9,872 bases of DNA. It comes from Sphingomonas sp. GTDB lineage: Bacteria > Pseudomonadota > Alphaproteobacteria > Sphingomonadales > Sphingomonadaceae. The stretch spans positions 1 to 9,872 of the forward strand of contig QFPK01000043.1 of assembly GCA_003248865.1 (NCBI GenBank), written 5' to 3'. Of this stretch, positions 1 through 6,336 are shown piece after piece. Numbering within the stretch: the stretch's first letter is position 1; every line of letters starts with the position of its first letter. Position numbers and translations under genes: made by a program. The notes below the pieces were generated by a model. The model was not told the DNA's origin and did not search any database. It was given only the letters and a program-made list of their open reading frames with translations.

Positions 1-254
1 TGTCGTCATAGAGGCTCGCCCGGCCTGAACTGGCGCGGGCGCCGTGGTTTTTCCTGAACATCGCGGTTCTCCGCGACGGGCGCCGGAGACCTCTTCTCCA
101 ACCCTCAACCCGTCACGGGAAACCCCGTCCGCACTCTCACTCTATGGGGGCGTTGCGGGAATCTCCCCGCAGAAGGGGTCGGGCGAGACCCAAGGCTCGA
201 CCGCAGGGGAAGGCTTTCCCCCTTGTCCCGGCTTTCCGTCCTGGATGTGTTTCC
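1..254. other. Gene-free leader with GC-rich hairpins
   Basis: I see no convincing gene here. The reading frame of abiEi stays open back to base 44, but the extension (rich in Pro, Ser, Gly) resembles no protein I know and lies upstream of a good promoter. Short perfect inverted repeats are frequent: TCGCGG/CCGCGA (61-66 and 71-76, 4-base loop), ACGGG/CCCGT (115-119 and 124-128), GCGGG/CCCGC (155-159 and 166-170) and GGGGAA/TTCCCC (206-211 and 216-221, 4-base loop). None is followed by a T-run, so none is a clear intrinsic terminator. The stretch may be the downstream region of a gene outside the window. Confidence 0.4.
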
Positions 255-295
255 TTGAAAACTGTCAGAAAACTGCGTATGTTCCTGACAGGAGA
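255..295 (+). promoter_or_regulatory. abiE promoter with inverted-repeat operator and RBS
   Basis: A sigma70-like promoter reads TTGAAA (255-260), a 17-base spacer, then TATGTT (278-283). A perfect 7-bp inverted repeat, CTGTCAG (262-268) and CTGACAG (285-291), brackets the -10 box with 16 bases between the arms. An 8-bp direct repeat GAAAACTG occurs at 257-264 and 268-275, exactly 11 bp apart. The ribosome-binding site AGGAG (290-294) overlaps the right arm, 7 bases before the ATG at 302. Known AbiEi antitoxins repress their own operon by binding inverted repeats in the promoter, so this is the likely autoregulatory operator. The repeats are seen directly; their binding role is inferred. Confidence 0.7.
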
Positions 296-301
296 AAGAC
301 G

Positions 302-895
302 ATGACACGGCTGACCGAACAGATTCTGTCGCATATGACGGGCTTGCCCGAGGGCGCTTCTGTGTCCGCTAAAGGGCTGCTCCATCTCGGTAATCGCGCC
401 GCGTTGGACCAGGCCTTGTCGCGTCTGGCCGAGCGCGAACAACTCATCCGGGCTGGGCGCGGTGTCTATCTCCGCCCTGTCGCCAGTCGGTTCGGGACGC
501 GCGCGCCGTCGGTCGAACAGGCTGTGGAGGCCCTGGCCAGCCAGCGTGGCGAGATCATCGTCTCGAACGGTGCGGCGGCCGCAAACGCCCTTGGCCTGAC
601 AACGCAGGTGCCGGTTCGTTCGGTCTATCTGACCTCCGGGCGCAGCCGGAAGATGAATCTCGGCAAGCAGGTCGTGGAATTGCGCCATGCCCCGCGCTGG
701 CAATTGGCTCTGGCCAACCGGCCGGCGGGAGAGGCCGTCCGGGCCTTGGCCTGGCTCGGCCCGGAGAAAGCCGAAACTGCGCTCAGGACATTGAAGCAAA
801 AGCTGCCGCCCAGCGCCTTTGGCGAGTTGGTGGCGGCCGCGCCGCAGCTTCCGACATGGTTGGCGCAGAGTGTCGGGAAGGTGGCCTATGGCTGA
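302..895 (+). CDS. abiEi: AbiEi-type antitoxin / autorepressor (DUF6088 family)
   Basis: This 197-residue protein is the antitoxin half of an AbiE toxin-antitoxin pair. The family has an N-terminal winged-helix DNA-binding domain and a C-terminal domain needed for antitoxicity, and it represses its own promoter. The wHTH region is roughly residues 1-60 and ends in the typical LIRAGRGVYLRP segment (48-59). The family block NGAAAANALGLTTQ follows at 89-102 and VYLTSGRSR at 108-116. I chose ATG 302 because it has an AGGAG box 7 bases upstream and lies just downstream of a promoter. The frame is open to base 44, but that extension would make the protein abnormally long. The 3' end overlaps abiEii by 8 bases, implying translational coupling. 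Family assignment is from recognised motifs; action in this host is inferred. Confidence 0.85.
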   Translation: MTRLTEQILSHMTGLPEGASVSAKGLLHLGNRAALDQALSRLAEREQLIRAGRGVYLRPVASRFGTRAPSVEQAVEALASQRGEIIVSNGAAAANALGLTTQVPVRSVYLTSGRSRKMNLGKQVVELRHAPRWQLALANRPAGEAVRALAWLGPEKAETALRTLKQKLPPSAFGELVAAAPQLPTWLAQSVGKVAYG

Positions 896-1904
896 AACCT
901 TCCTGCTCCTCTCGGCTCAGGATCGCCGCGACGCCCTTGGCGTCGCGGCGGATCGTTCGGGGCGGCCCGCGCATCTGCTTGAAAAGGACGTCTGGGTGGT
1001 GTGGGCGTTGAGCACGCTCTACACGGCGCCGCTTGGTGAACATCTGGTGTTCAAGGGCGGCACATCGCTGTCGAAAGCTTATCAGGTCATCCATCGGTTT
1101 TCGGAGGATGTGGATCTGACCTACGACATTCGGGCCATCGCGCCCGACCTGGTCGGGGACAATGGCGAGGGCCTGCCGAAAACGCGAAGCGAGGAAAAGC
1201 GCTGGTCTAGCGAGGTTCGGCGCCGGCTACCTGAATGGGTTGGCGCTGTCGTGCAGCCGGTGATCGCCGACGCCCTGGCAACGGAAGGTTTGGCTGCGGC
1301 GATCCGCGTCGAAGGTGATCGGCTCTTTATCGACTACGAACCGACCGCCGTCGGATCGGGCTATGTCGCCCCCAGCGTCATGCTGGAGTTCGGCGCGCGA
1401 TCGACGGGTGAGCCGGCCAGTTTGCGCGATGTTGTCTGCGATGCCTCCGGCCTGATCGATGGCCTGATATTCCCGACAGCGCGTCCGCGCGTCATGCACG
1501 CCGAGCGGACGTTCTGGGAGAAGGCGACCGCCATCCATGTCTTCTGCCACCAGGACCGGCTGCGTGGGGACCGCTTTGCCCGGCACTGGCATGATGTCGC
1601 CCGGCTCGATGAAGCCGGTCTTGCGGACGCTGCCTTCGCTGACCGCGAACTGGCGAACGCGGTCGCTCGCCACAAGTCGATGTTCTTTGCGGAGAAAGCG
1701 GCTGATCGCTCGCCGATCGATTACGGGGCAGCCGTCGATGGCGGCCTGCAACTCGTTCCGGCGGGCGATGGCGCGAAGGCGCTGGAGGATGACTATGCCC
1801 GGATGGTCGAGGATGGGTTGCTCTTCGACGACGCGGAGCCGTTCGAGGTTTTGATCGAGCGATGCGCGGACATCGCCGAACGTGCAAATCGCTCGGCGAC
1901 ATAA
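888..1904 (+). CDS. abiEii: AbiEii-type nucleotidyltransferase toxin
   Basis: The 338-residue product belongs to the AbiEii/MenT nucleotidyltransferase family (DNA polymerase beta-like fold), the toxin of AbiE systems. Family members can block growth by adding nucleotides to tRNA 3' ends; GTP-dependent activity is reported for some. All four family motifs are visible: motif I GGTSLSKAY (57-65); motif II SEDVDL (72-77) with metal-binding Asp74 and Asp76; motif III ERTFWEKATAIH (206-217) with Lys212; and motif IV RHWHDVARL (232-240) with Asp236. The toxin therefore looks intact. ATG 888 has GGGAAGG (875-881) 6 bases upstream and lies inside the last codons of abiEi; an in-frame start at 819 lies deeper in abiEi and is unlikely. 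It ends 27 bp from the convergent chrA stop with no terminator hairpin visible between them. Confidence 0.88.
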   Translation: MAETFLLLSAQDRRDALGVAADRSGRPAHLLEKDVWVVWALSTLYTAPLGEHLVFKGGTSLSKAYQVIHRFSEDVDLTYDIRAIAPDLVGDNGEGLPKTRSEEKRWSSEVRRRLPEWVGAVVQPVIADALATEGLAAAIRVEGDRLFIDYEPTAVGSGYVAPSVMLEFGARSTGEPASLRDVVCDASGLIDGLIFPTARPRVMHAERTFWEKATAIHVFCHQDRLRGDRFARHWHDVARLDEAGLADAAFADRELANAVARHKSMFFAEKAADRSPIDYGAAVDGGLQLVPAGDGAKALEDDYARMVEDGLLFDDAEPFEVLIERCADIAERANRSAT

Positions 1905-1931
1905 GGAATGCAGGGAGGGTATGGGACTGTC

Positions 1932-3131
1932 TCACGACGCCAAGTTGAGCGCAGCCCCGCCGACGGCCGCCAATAGTACGACCACCCATGGCGGAGCTTT
2001 CCAGGCCATCAGTGCCACACAGCAAATCAAGGCCAGTGCGAAGTCCGGCATGCCGCCGATCGCGCTTGTGAAGACCGGCGTATAGAGGGCCGCTCCGAGA
2101 ATGCCGACGACCGCAGCATTGGCGCCCTGCATGGCCGACTGCGCCCATATCGTGCGGCGCAACTGATCCCAGAAGGGCAGCGCGCCAATCAGGATGAGGA
2201 AGCCCGGCAGGAAAAGCGCGACGAGAGCAATTGCTGCACCGGCCACGCCGTTCGGCTGCGGTCCCATAACCGCCCCGAGCCAGGCGGCGAAGGTGAAGAG
2301 CGGTCCCGGCACGGCCTGCGCCGCACCGTAGCCGGCGAGGAAGGTGTCGTCGGACACCCATCCCGGGGTGACGGTTTCGGCCTGCAAGAGCGGCAGCACC
2401 ACATGCCCGCCGCCAAAGACCAGCGAGCCGGCGCGGTAGAAGCTGTCTGCCAGCGCCCATCCCTGCGCTTGCCCGGCCAGGATCGGCAGGCCAATCATCA
2501 AAGCGGCGAACAGCGCAAAGGCTAGCAGGCCGGCTTTGCGTGAAATCGGAACCGGCAGATGGTCGCCGACCGTGACCTGTCCCTTGCTGAGGGCCAGCCC
2601 AGCGATTGCGCCGAGGAGAATGGCGGCTATCATTCCGATGGCGCCCGGCGCCCACGCGAGCAGAAGCACGGCCGCGACCGCGATCGTGGCGCGCTCCTTA
2701 TCGGGGCAGAGGTTTTTGGCCATGCCCCACACCGCCTGCGCCACGATGGCGACAGCGACGATCTTGAGGCCGTGCAGAACGCCGAGAGCAAGCGGGCTTT
2801 CAAGTCGCGTGGCCGTCAGGGCGAGCACAAGAAGGATCAGAGCCGATGGTAGGGTGAAGGCAAGGAAAGCGGCAAACGCGCCGCCCCAACCCGCCCGTGT
2901 CAGGCCAAGCGCAAAGCCGACCTGGCTGGAGGCGGGACCCGGCAGGAACTGACATAGCGCCACCAGATCGGCATAGGCGCTTTCGCTCAGCCATTTTCGC
3001 CGGGTCACCAGCTCGTCCCGAAAATAGCCCAGATGCGCGATCGGGCCACCGAAGGAGGTGAGCCCCAGCTTCAGGAAGACGCGGAATACCTCGGAGACGC
3101 TTGCCTGTGACTGTTTGGGGCTGTGATCCAT
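1932..3131 (-). CDS. chrA: Chromate transporter ChrA (two-domain CHR family)
   Basis: This is a 399-residue inner-membrane protein of the long-chain CHR family, which exports chromate from the cytoplasm and confers Cr(VI) resistance. It has the duplicated architecture. The N-half carries FLKLGLTSFGGPIAHLGYF (19-37) and QFLPGPASSQVG (61-72). The C-half repeats the pattern with FYRAGSLVFGGGHVVLPLL (231-249) and AQAVPGPLFTFAAWLGA (271-287). Length fits full two-domain ChrA, and about ten or more hydrophobic segments are evident. The ATG at 3131 is preceded by a GAGGT box (3139-3143 on the other strand). It follows arsH by 66 bp on the same strand with no obvious terminator, so it is probably the last gene of the ars operon. 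A weak internal promoter in the gap cannot be excluded. Substrate is inferred from the family; some CHR proteins have no proven chromate phenotype. Confidence 0.9.
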   Translation of the reverse strand: MDHSPKQSQASVSEVFRVFLKLGLTSFGGPIAHLGYFRDELVTRRKWLSESAYADLVALCQFLPGPASSQVGFALGLTRAGWGGAFAAFLAFTLPSALILLVLALTATRLESPLALGVLHGLKIVAVAIVAQAVWGMAKNLCPDKERATIAVAAVLLLAWAPGAIGMIAAILLGAIAGLALSKGQVTVGDHLPVPISRKAGLLAFALFAALMIGLPILAGQAQGWALADSFYRAGSLVFGGGHVVLPLLQAETVTPGWVSDDTFLAGYGAAQAVPGPLFTFAAWLGAVMGPQPNGVAGAAIALVALFLPGFLILIGALPFWDQLRRTIWAQSAMQGANAAVVGILGAALYTPVFTSAIGGMPDFALALICCVALMAWKAPPWVVVLLAAVGGAALNLAS

Positions 3132-3197
3132 TCAGGCGACCTCATTGGTTGGTCATTCTCGCGAGCGATGATGCACGATCGCCGCGGTTGGGAATAC

Positions 3198-3911
3198 TCA
3201 GGTCGCCGCCGTTAGATTGACCCGCCGCATCAGGGCCTCGCCGCTCTCCTTGCGCTCGGAATAGCGGTCGGTCAGGTAGGGTGAAACATCGCGCGTCAGT
3301 AGCGTGAACTTCACCAATTCCTCCATCACGTCGACCACCCGATCATAATAGGATGACGGTTTCATCCGGCCTGCCTCGTCGAACTCCTGAAAGGCTTTGG
3401 CGACGGAGGACTGGTTGGGGATCGTCACCATGCGCATCCAGCGGCCAAGCACGCGCATCTGGTTGACGGCATTGAAGCTCTGCGAGCCGCCGGACACCTG
3501 CATGACGGCGAGCGTGCGGCCCTGCGTCGGTCGCACCGCGCCGACCGAAAGCGGAATCCAGTCGATCTGCGCCTTCATCACCCCGCTCATCGCGCCGTGC
3601 CGTTCCGGGCTGGTCCAGACCTGGCCTTCGGACCAGAGCGAGAGCTCGCGCAGTTCCTGCACTTTCGGATGGCTGACGTCGGCGCCGTCCGGCAGCGGCA
3701 GGCCATGCGGATCGAAGATGTGCGTTTCCGCGCCGAAGTGATTGAGCAGGCGCTCGGCTTCCTGTGTGAGGAAGCGGCTGTAGGAGCGCTCGCGCAGCGA
3801 ACCGTAGAGCAAGAGGATACGCGGCGGATGGGTCGAAGGTGTTGCCTGAAGCTGGTCGCTCGTCGGCACGTCCAGACATGCGTCATCGATGTTGGGAAGA
3901 TCGCGGAGCAT
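3198..3911 (-). CDS. arsH: ArsH, NADPH-dependent FMN reductase / organoarsenical oxidase
   Basis: A 237-residue cytosolic flavoprotein of the NADPH-dependent FMN reductase family. ArsH proteins oxidise trivalent methylated or aromatic arsenicals to the less toxic pentavalent forms and can reduce other acceptors such as quinones, iron or chromate. The FMN phosphate-binding loop is GSLRERSYSR (37-46) after a hydrophobic strand. Further ArsH signatures are the SPERHGAMSG (101-110) plus KAQIDWIP (113-120) region and the VSGGSQSFNAVNQMRVLGRW segment (139-158). Length is normal for ArsH. The ATG at 3911 shares one base with the acr3 stop (TGATG), with a GAGG box 10 bases upstream, so translation is probably coupled to acr3. 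Chromate reductase activity is reported for some ArsH, which would pair with chrA next door; this is inference. Confidence 0.92.
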   Translation of the reverse strand: MLRDLPNIDDACLDVPTSDQLQATPSTHPPRILLLYGSLRERSYSRFLTQEAERLLNHFGAETHIFDPHGLPLPDGADVSHPKVQELRELSLWSEGQVWTSPERHGAMSGVMKAQIDWIPLSVGAVRPTQGRTLAVMQVSGGSQSFNAVNQMRVLGRWMRMVTIPNQSSVAKAFQEFDEAGRMKPSSYYDRVVDVMEELVKFTLLTRDVSPYLTDRYSERKESGEALMRRVNLTAAT

Positions 3912-4966
3912 CAGCGTTTCGCCTCGGCAACGGCCCGGGGCTTTTCGCCGCGCTCGTACCAGCCCTTCGAGCGGTTCACGATCCAGACGACGGAGAGCAT
4001 CACCGGCACCTCGATCAGCACCCCGACCACGGTGGCAAGCGCCGCACCCGACTGGAAGCCGAACAGGCTAATGGCTGCGGCGACGGCCAGTTCGAAGAAG
4101 TTCGATGCCCCGATCAATGCCGACGGACCCGCGACGCAATGCTGTTCGCCGGTCAGGCGGTTGAGGAGATAAGCGAGCCCGGAGTTGAAATAGACCTGGA
4201 TCAGGATCGGCACCGCAAGCAGCGCGATGACGAGCGGCTGGGCGAGGATCTGCTCACCCTGGAAGCCGAAGAGCAGGACAAGCGTGGCGAGCAGCGCTAG
4301 CAGCGACAGCGGCTGAAGGCGGTCGAGGAAGCGCTTCAGCGCCGGCTCGCTCCCATTGGCGAGTATCCGGCGGCGCAGGAGTTGCGCGGCGATCACCGGC
4401 ACGACAATGTAGAGCGCGACGGACAGGACCAGCGTGTCCCAGGGCACGGTGATGGCCGAAAGGCCGAGCAGCAGGCCGACGACAGGCGCGAAGGCGAACA
4501 CCATGATGGTGTCGTTGAGCGCAACCTGCGACAGCGTGAAATGCGGCTCGCCCTTGGTGAGGTTCGACCAGACGAAGACCATGGCCGTACAAGGGGCCGC
4601 AGCGAGGATGATGAGGCCGGCGATATAGGAGTCGATCTGATCGGCCGGCAGATAGGGCCGAAACAGCCAGCCGATGAACAGCCAGCCGAGCGCCGCCATC
4701 GAGAAGGGCTTGACCGCCCAGTTGACGAAGAGCGTGACGCCGATGCCACGCCAATGCTCCTTGACTTGGCCGAGGGCGGCGAAGTCGATCTTGACCAGCA
4801 TCGGCACGATCATGAGCCAGATCAGGGCTGCGACCGGCAGATTGACCCTGGCGATCTCGGCCGCGCCGATGGCGTGGAAGACGCCGGGTATGAGGTGGCC
4901 CAGCGCAATGCCTGCAACGATGCACAGGGCGACCCAGAGGGTGAGATAGCGTTCAAAGGTGGACAT
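3911..4966 (-). CDS. acr3: Acr3-family arsenite efflux permease
   Basis: This 351-residue inner-membrane carrier of the Acr3 (BART superfamily) type exports As(III), and sometimes Sb(III), using the proton gradient; it is unrelated to ArsB. It starts MSTFERYLTLWVALCIVAGI, typical of Acr3. The essential cysteine is Cys126 in APCTAMVFVWS (124-134), and the conserved acidic residue is Glu292 in SNFFELAVA (288-296), which matches the Cys/Glu pair shown to be required in characterised Acr3 proteins. The block VNWAVKPFSMA (81-91) is also family-typical. About ten transmembrane segments are expected. The ATG at 4966 lies 9 bp after the arsC2 stop with GAGGA 6 bases before it, and its stop overlaps the arsH start by one base. 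Length and motifs indicate an intact gene. Databases often call this family ArsB. Confidence 0.95.
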   Translation of the reverse strand: MSTFERYLTLWVALCIVAGIALGHLIPGVFHAIGAAEIARVNLPVAALIWLMIVPMLVKIDFAALGQVKEHWRGIGVTLFVNWAVKPFSMAALGWLFIGWLFRPYLPADQIDSYIAGLIILAAAPCTAMVFVWSNLTKGEPHFTLSQVALNDTIMVFAFAPVVGLLLGLSAITVPWDTLVLSVALYIVVPVIAAQLLRRRILANGSEPALKRFLDRLQPLSLLALLATLVLLFGFQGEQILAQPLVIALLAVPILIQVYFNSGLAYLLNRLTGEQHCVAGPSALIGASNFFELAVAAAISLFGFQSGAALATVVGVLIEVPVMLSVVWIVNRSKGWYERGEKPRAVAEAKR

Positions 4967-4975
4967 GGATTTTCC

Positions 4976-5401
4976 TCAGGCCGTCGCGACGCGGCGGCCG
5001 TGTTCGTCGACCACACGCTCGCCGTCTTCCTTGATGAAGGCGCCGTGCTGCGGGGGCAGCAGGTCCAGCACGTCCTCGGATGGCCGGCACAGCCTCACCC
5101 CTTCCGGCGTGACCACGATGGGACGATTGATGAGGATGGGATGCGCCATCATGGCGTCGAGAAGCTGACTGTCGGTCAGAGCCGCGTCGGCAAGGCCAAG
5201 CTCGGCATAGGGGGTGCCCTTCTCGCGCAGCAGGGCTCGGACAGGGATACCCATGCGCGCAATGAGCTGCTCGAGCATCGTGCGGCTTGGCGGCGTCTTG
5301 AGATATTCGATGACATGCGGCTCGACGCCGGCATTGCGGATCAGGCCCAGCGTGTTGCGCGAGGTGCCGCAATCGGGGTTGTGATAGATGATGACGTCCA
5401 T
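4976..5401 (-). CDS. arsC: Glutaredoxin-dependent arsenate reductase ArsC
   Basis: This protein belongs to the ArsC/Spx thioredoxin-fold family (E. coli R773 ArsC type), which reduces As(V) to As(III) with glutathione and glutaredoxin. The signature HNPDCGTSRNTL holds the catalytic Cys, residue 11 with this start. Further family landmarks are the VIEYLKTPPSR strand (31-41) and ILINRPIVVTPEG (89-101), which carries the conserved Arg that contacts arsenate. I prefer ATG 5401 (141 residues) because GAGG sits 6 bases upstream and the product then begins like R773 ArsC, with the Cys near residue 11-12. An upstream ATG at 5413 would add four residues and form an ATGA overlap with the preceding stop; either is possible. 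It is the second reductase in this operon, unrelated in fold to the one before it. Confidence 0.93.
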   Translation of the reverse strand: MDVIIYHNPDCGTSRNTLGLIRNAGVEPHVIEYLKTPPSRTMLEQLIARMGIPVRALLREKGTPYAELGLADAALTDSQLLDAMMAHPILINRPIVVTPEGVRLCRPSEDVLDLLPPQHGAFIKEDGERVVDEHGRRVATA

Positions 5402-5409
5402 GACCGGCC

Positions 5410-5937
5410 TCATGCCACGTCAGGGCGCGGCGAGGCGGCGCCTTCGCTGCGGCCGATCTCGCGCAGCTTGGTGCCAAGCGCAGCCTTGTCCAGGCTTGCC
5501 ACCGGCAGAGCCGTAAAAACGGAAATCCGGTTCCGCATATAACGGAAGGCGGCGACGAACGCCTTTTCCTTTTCGATATCCGGTCCCTCGACGGCAGCGG
5601 GGTCTTCGATGCCCCAATGCGCCGTCATCGGCTGTCCCGGCCAGACCGGGCAGGATTCGCCGGCGGCGTTGTCGCAGACGGTGAACACGAAATCCATGAC
5701 GGGTGCGCCGGGCTGAGCGAACTCCCCCCAGCTCTTCGAGCGGAAGCTGTCGACCGGGTAGTCGAAGCTCCCGAGCACCTTCAAGGCGAACGGGTTGACT
5801 GCGCCCTTGGGCGTGCTTCCTGCCGAGAAGGCGCGGAAGCGGCCGGCGCCGTCCTTGGTCAGGATGCTCTCGGCGAGGATCGAGCGGGCGGAATTTCCCG
5901 TGCAGAGGAACAGGACATTGTATACGCGGTCAGTCAT
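5410..5937 (-). CDS. arsC: LMW protein-tyrosine-phosphatase-type arsenate reductase ArsC
   Basis: A 175-residue cytosolic protein of the low-molecular-weight tyrosine phosphatase family, in the arsenate-reductase branch. The P-loop CTGNSARS spans 12-19 with nucleophile Cys12 and Arg18. Two further cysteines, Cys88 and Cys96 in VCDNAAGESC (87-96), occupy the positions used by thioredoxin-coupled ArsC (Cys10/82/89 in Staphylococcus aureus) for the disulfide relay. The acid/base loop is WGIEDPA (108-114) with Asp112. Retention of all three cysteines argues for arsenate reduction rather than plain phosphatase activity; the electron donor (thioredoxin or other) cannot be read from sequence. ATG 5937 has a perfect AGGAGG 6 bases upstream and overlaps the arsR 3' end by 8 bases. 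The C-terminal tail (about 160-175) is polar and probably disordered. Confidence 0.92.
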   Translation of the reverse strand: MTDRVYNVLFLCTGNSARSILAESILTKDGAGRFRAFSAGSTPKGAVNPFALKVLGSFDYPVDSFRSKSWGEFAQPGAPVMDFVFTVCDNAAGESCPVWPGQPMTAHWGIEDPAAVEGPDIEKEKAFVAAFRYMRNRISVFTALPVASLDKAALGTKLREIGRSEGAASPRPDVA

Positions 5938-6301
5938 GGGCGGCCTCCTGGGCGGCGAAGGTTTGCGGTGGGCAGCAGGGGGAAAGGTCGGCGATCAGCG
6001 GTGCGCAGATTTCAGGGCGGCCCCCGCAGCAGTCCTTCACGAGGAAGCTGGTGAGCGCATGCACGGCCTCGAGCCTCGCGCGGTAAATGATCGAGCGGCT
6101 CTGCCGCTCCGCATCGATCAGGCCGGCGCGCGTCAGCGTCGCCAGATGCGTGGACATGGTGTTGTGGGGGACATCCAACCGGCGAGCGATGTCGCCCGCG
6201 GGCAATCCGTCCGGTTCGTGCTCCATCAAAAGACGGAACACGTCGAGACGGGTCGATTGCGCAAGCGCGGCGAACGCAAGGATGGCGGCATCTGATTCCA
6301 T
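5930..6301 (-). CDS. arsR: ArsR-family arsenic-responsive repressor
   Basis: A 123-residue winged-helix repressor of the ArsR/SmtB family that should release the ars promoter on binding As(III)/Sb(III). The wHTH spans about residues 8-80: LAQSTRLDVFRLLMEHEPDG (13-32), a recognition helix around VPHNTMSTHLATLTRAGLI (44-62) and the wing ERQSRSIIYRA (65-75). It lacks the ELCVCDL metal site of R773 ArsR. Instead cysteines cluster in the C-terminal part, KDCCGGRPEIC (89-99; Cys91, 92, 99) and Cys109-110, like the C-terminal Cys-Cys-Cys site of Acidithiobacillus ferrooxidans ArsR. No ribosome-binding site precedes the ATG, which lies inside the operator, so the message may be leaderless. It is the first gene of the operon and overlaps arsC by 8 bases. 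Confidence 0.93.
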   Translation of the reverse strand: MESDAAILAFAALAQSTRLDVFRLLMEHEPDGLPAGDIARRLDVPHNTMSTHLATLTRAGLIDAERQSRSIIYRARLEAVHALTSFLVKDCCGGRPEICAPLIADLSPCCPPQTFAAQEAAHD

Positions 6302-6336
6302 ATGTCGAGACTAATCGACATATTGGCCGTAGTCTA
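6300..6336 (-). promoter_or_regulatory. ars operon promoter and ArsR operator
   Basis: A perfect 9-bp inverted repeat, ATATGTCGA (6300-6308) and TCGACATAT (6315-6323) with a 6-base spacer, overlaps the arsR start codon (6299-6301). On the minus strand a plausible promoter is TAGACT (6336-6331), 17 bases, then TAGTCT (6313-6308); both boxes are weak matches. The -10 lies 6 bases before the A of the ATG, so transcription would begin at or next to the start codon. A long AT-flanked palindrome over the -10 region is the usual ArsR/SmtB operator layout. The repeat is seen directly; binding and start site are inferred. Confidence 0.72.

Noticed and set aside
44..301. N-terminal extension of AbiEi to 283 residues
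   Set aside because: The extension is low-complexity and unrelated to the family, and it spans the promoter, operator and ribosome-binding site that serve ATG 302.
1492..2655. Long 387-codon minus-strand frame
   Set aside because: It crosses antisense abiEii and out-of-frame chrA and reads as Arg/Pro/Ala-rich shadow sequence.
4382..5542. Long 386-codon plus-strand frame antisense to acr3 and arsC
   Set aside because: Asp/Arg/Gly-rich composition typical of antisense GC-rich frames; the opposite strand carries motif-complete genes.
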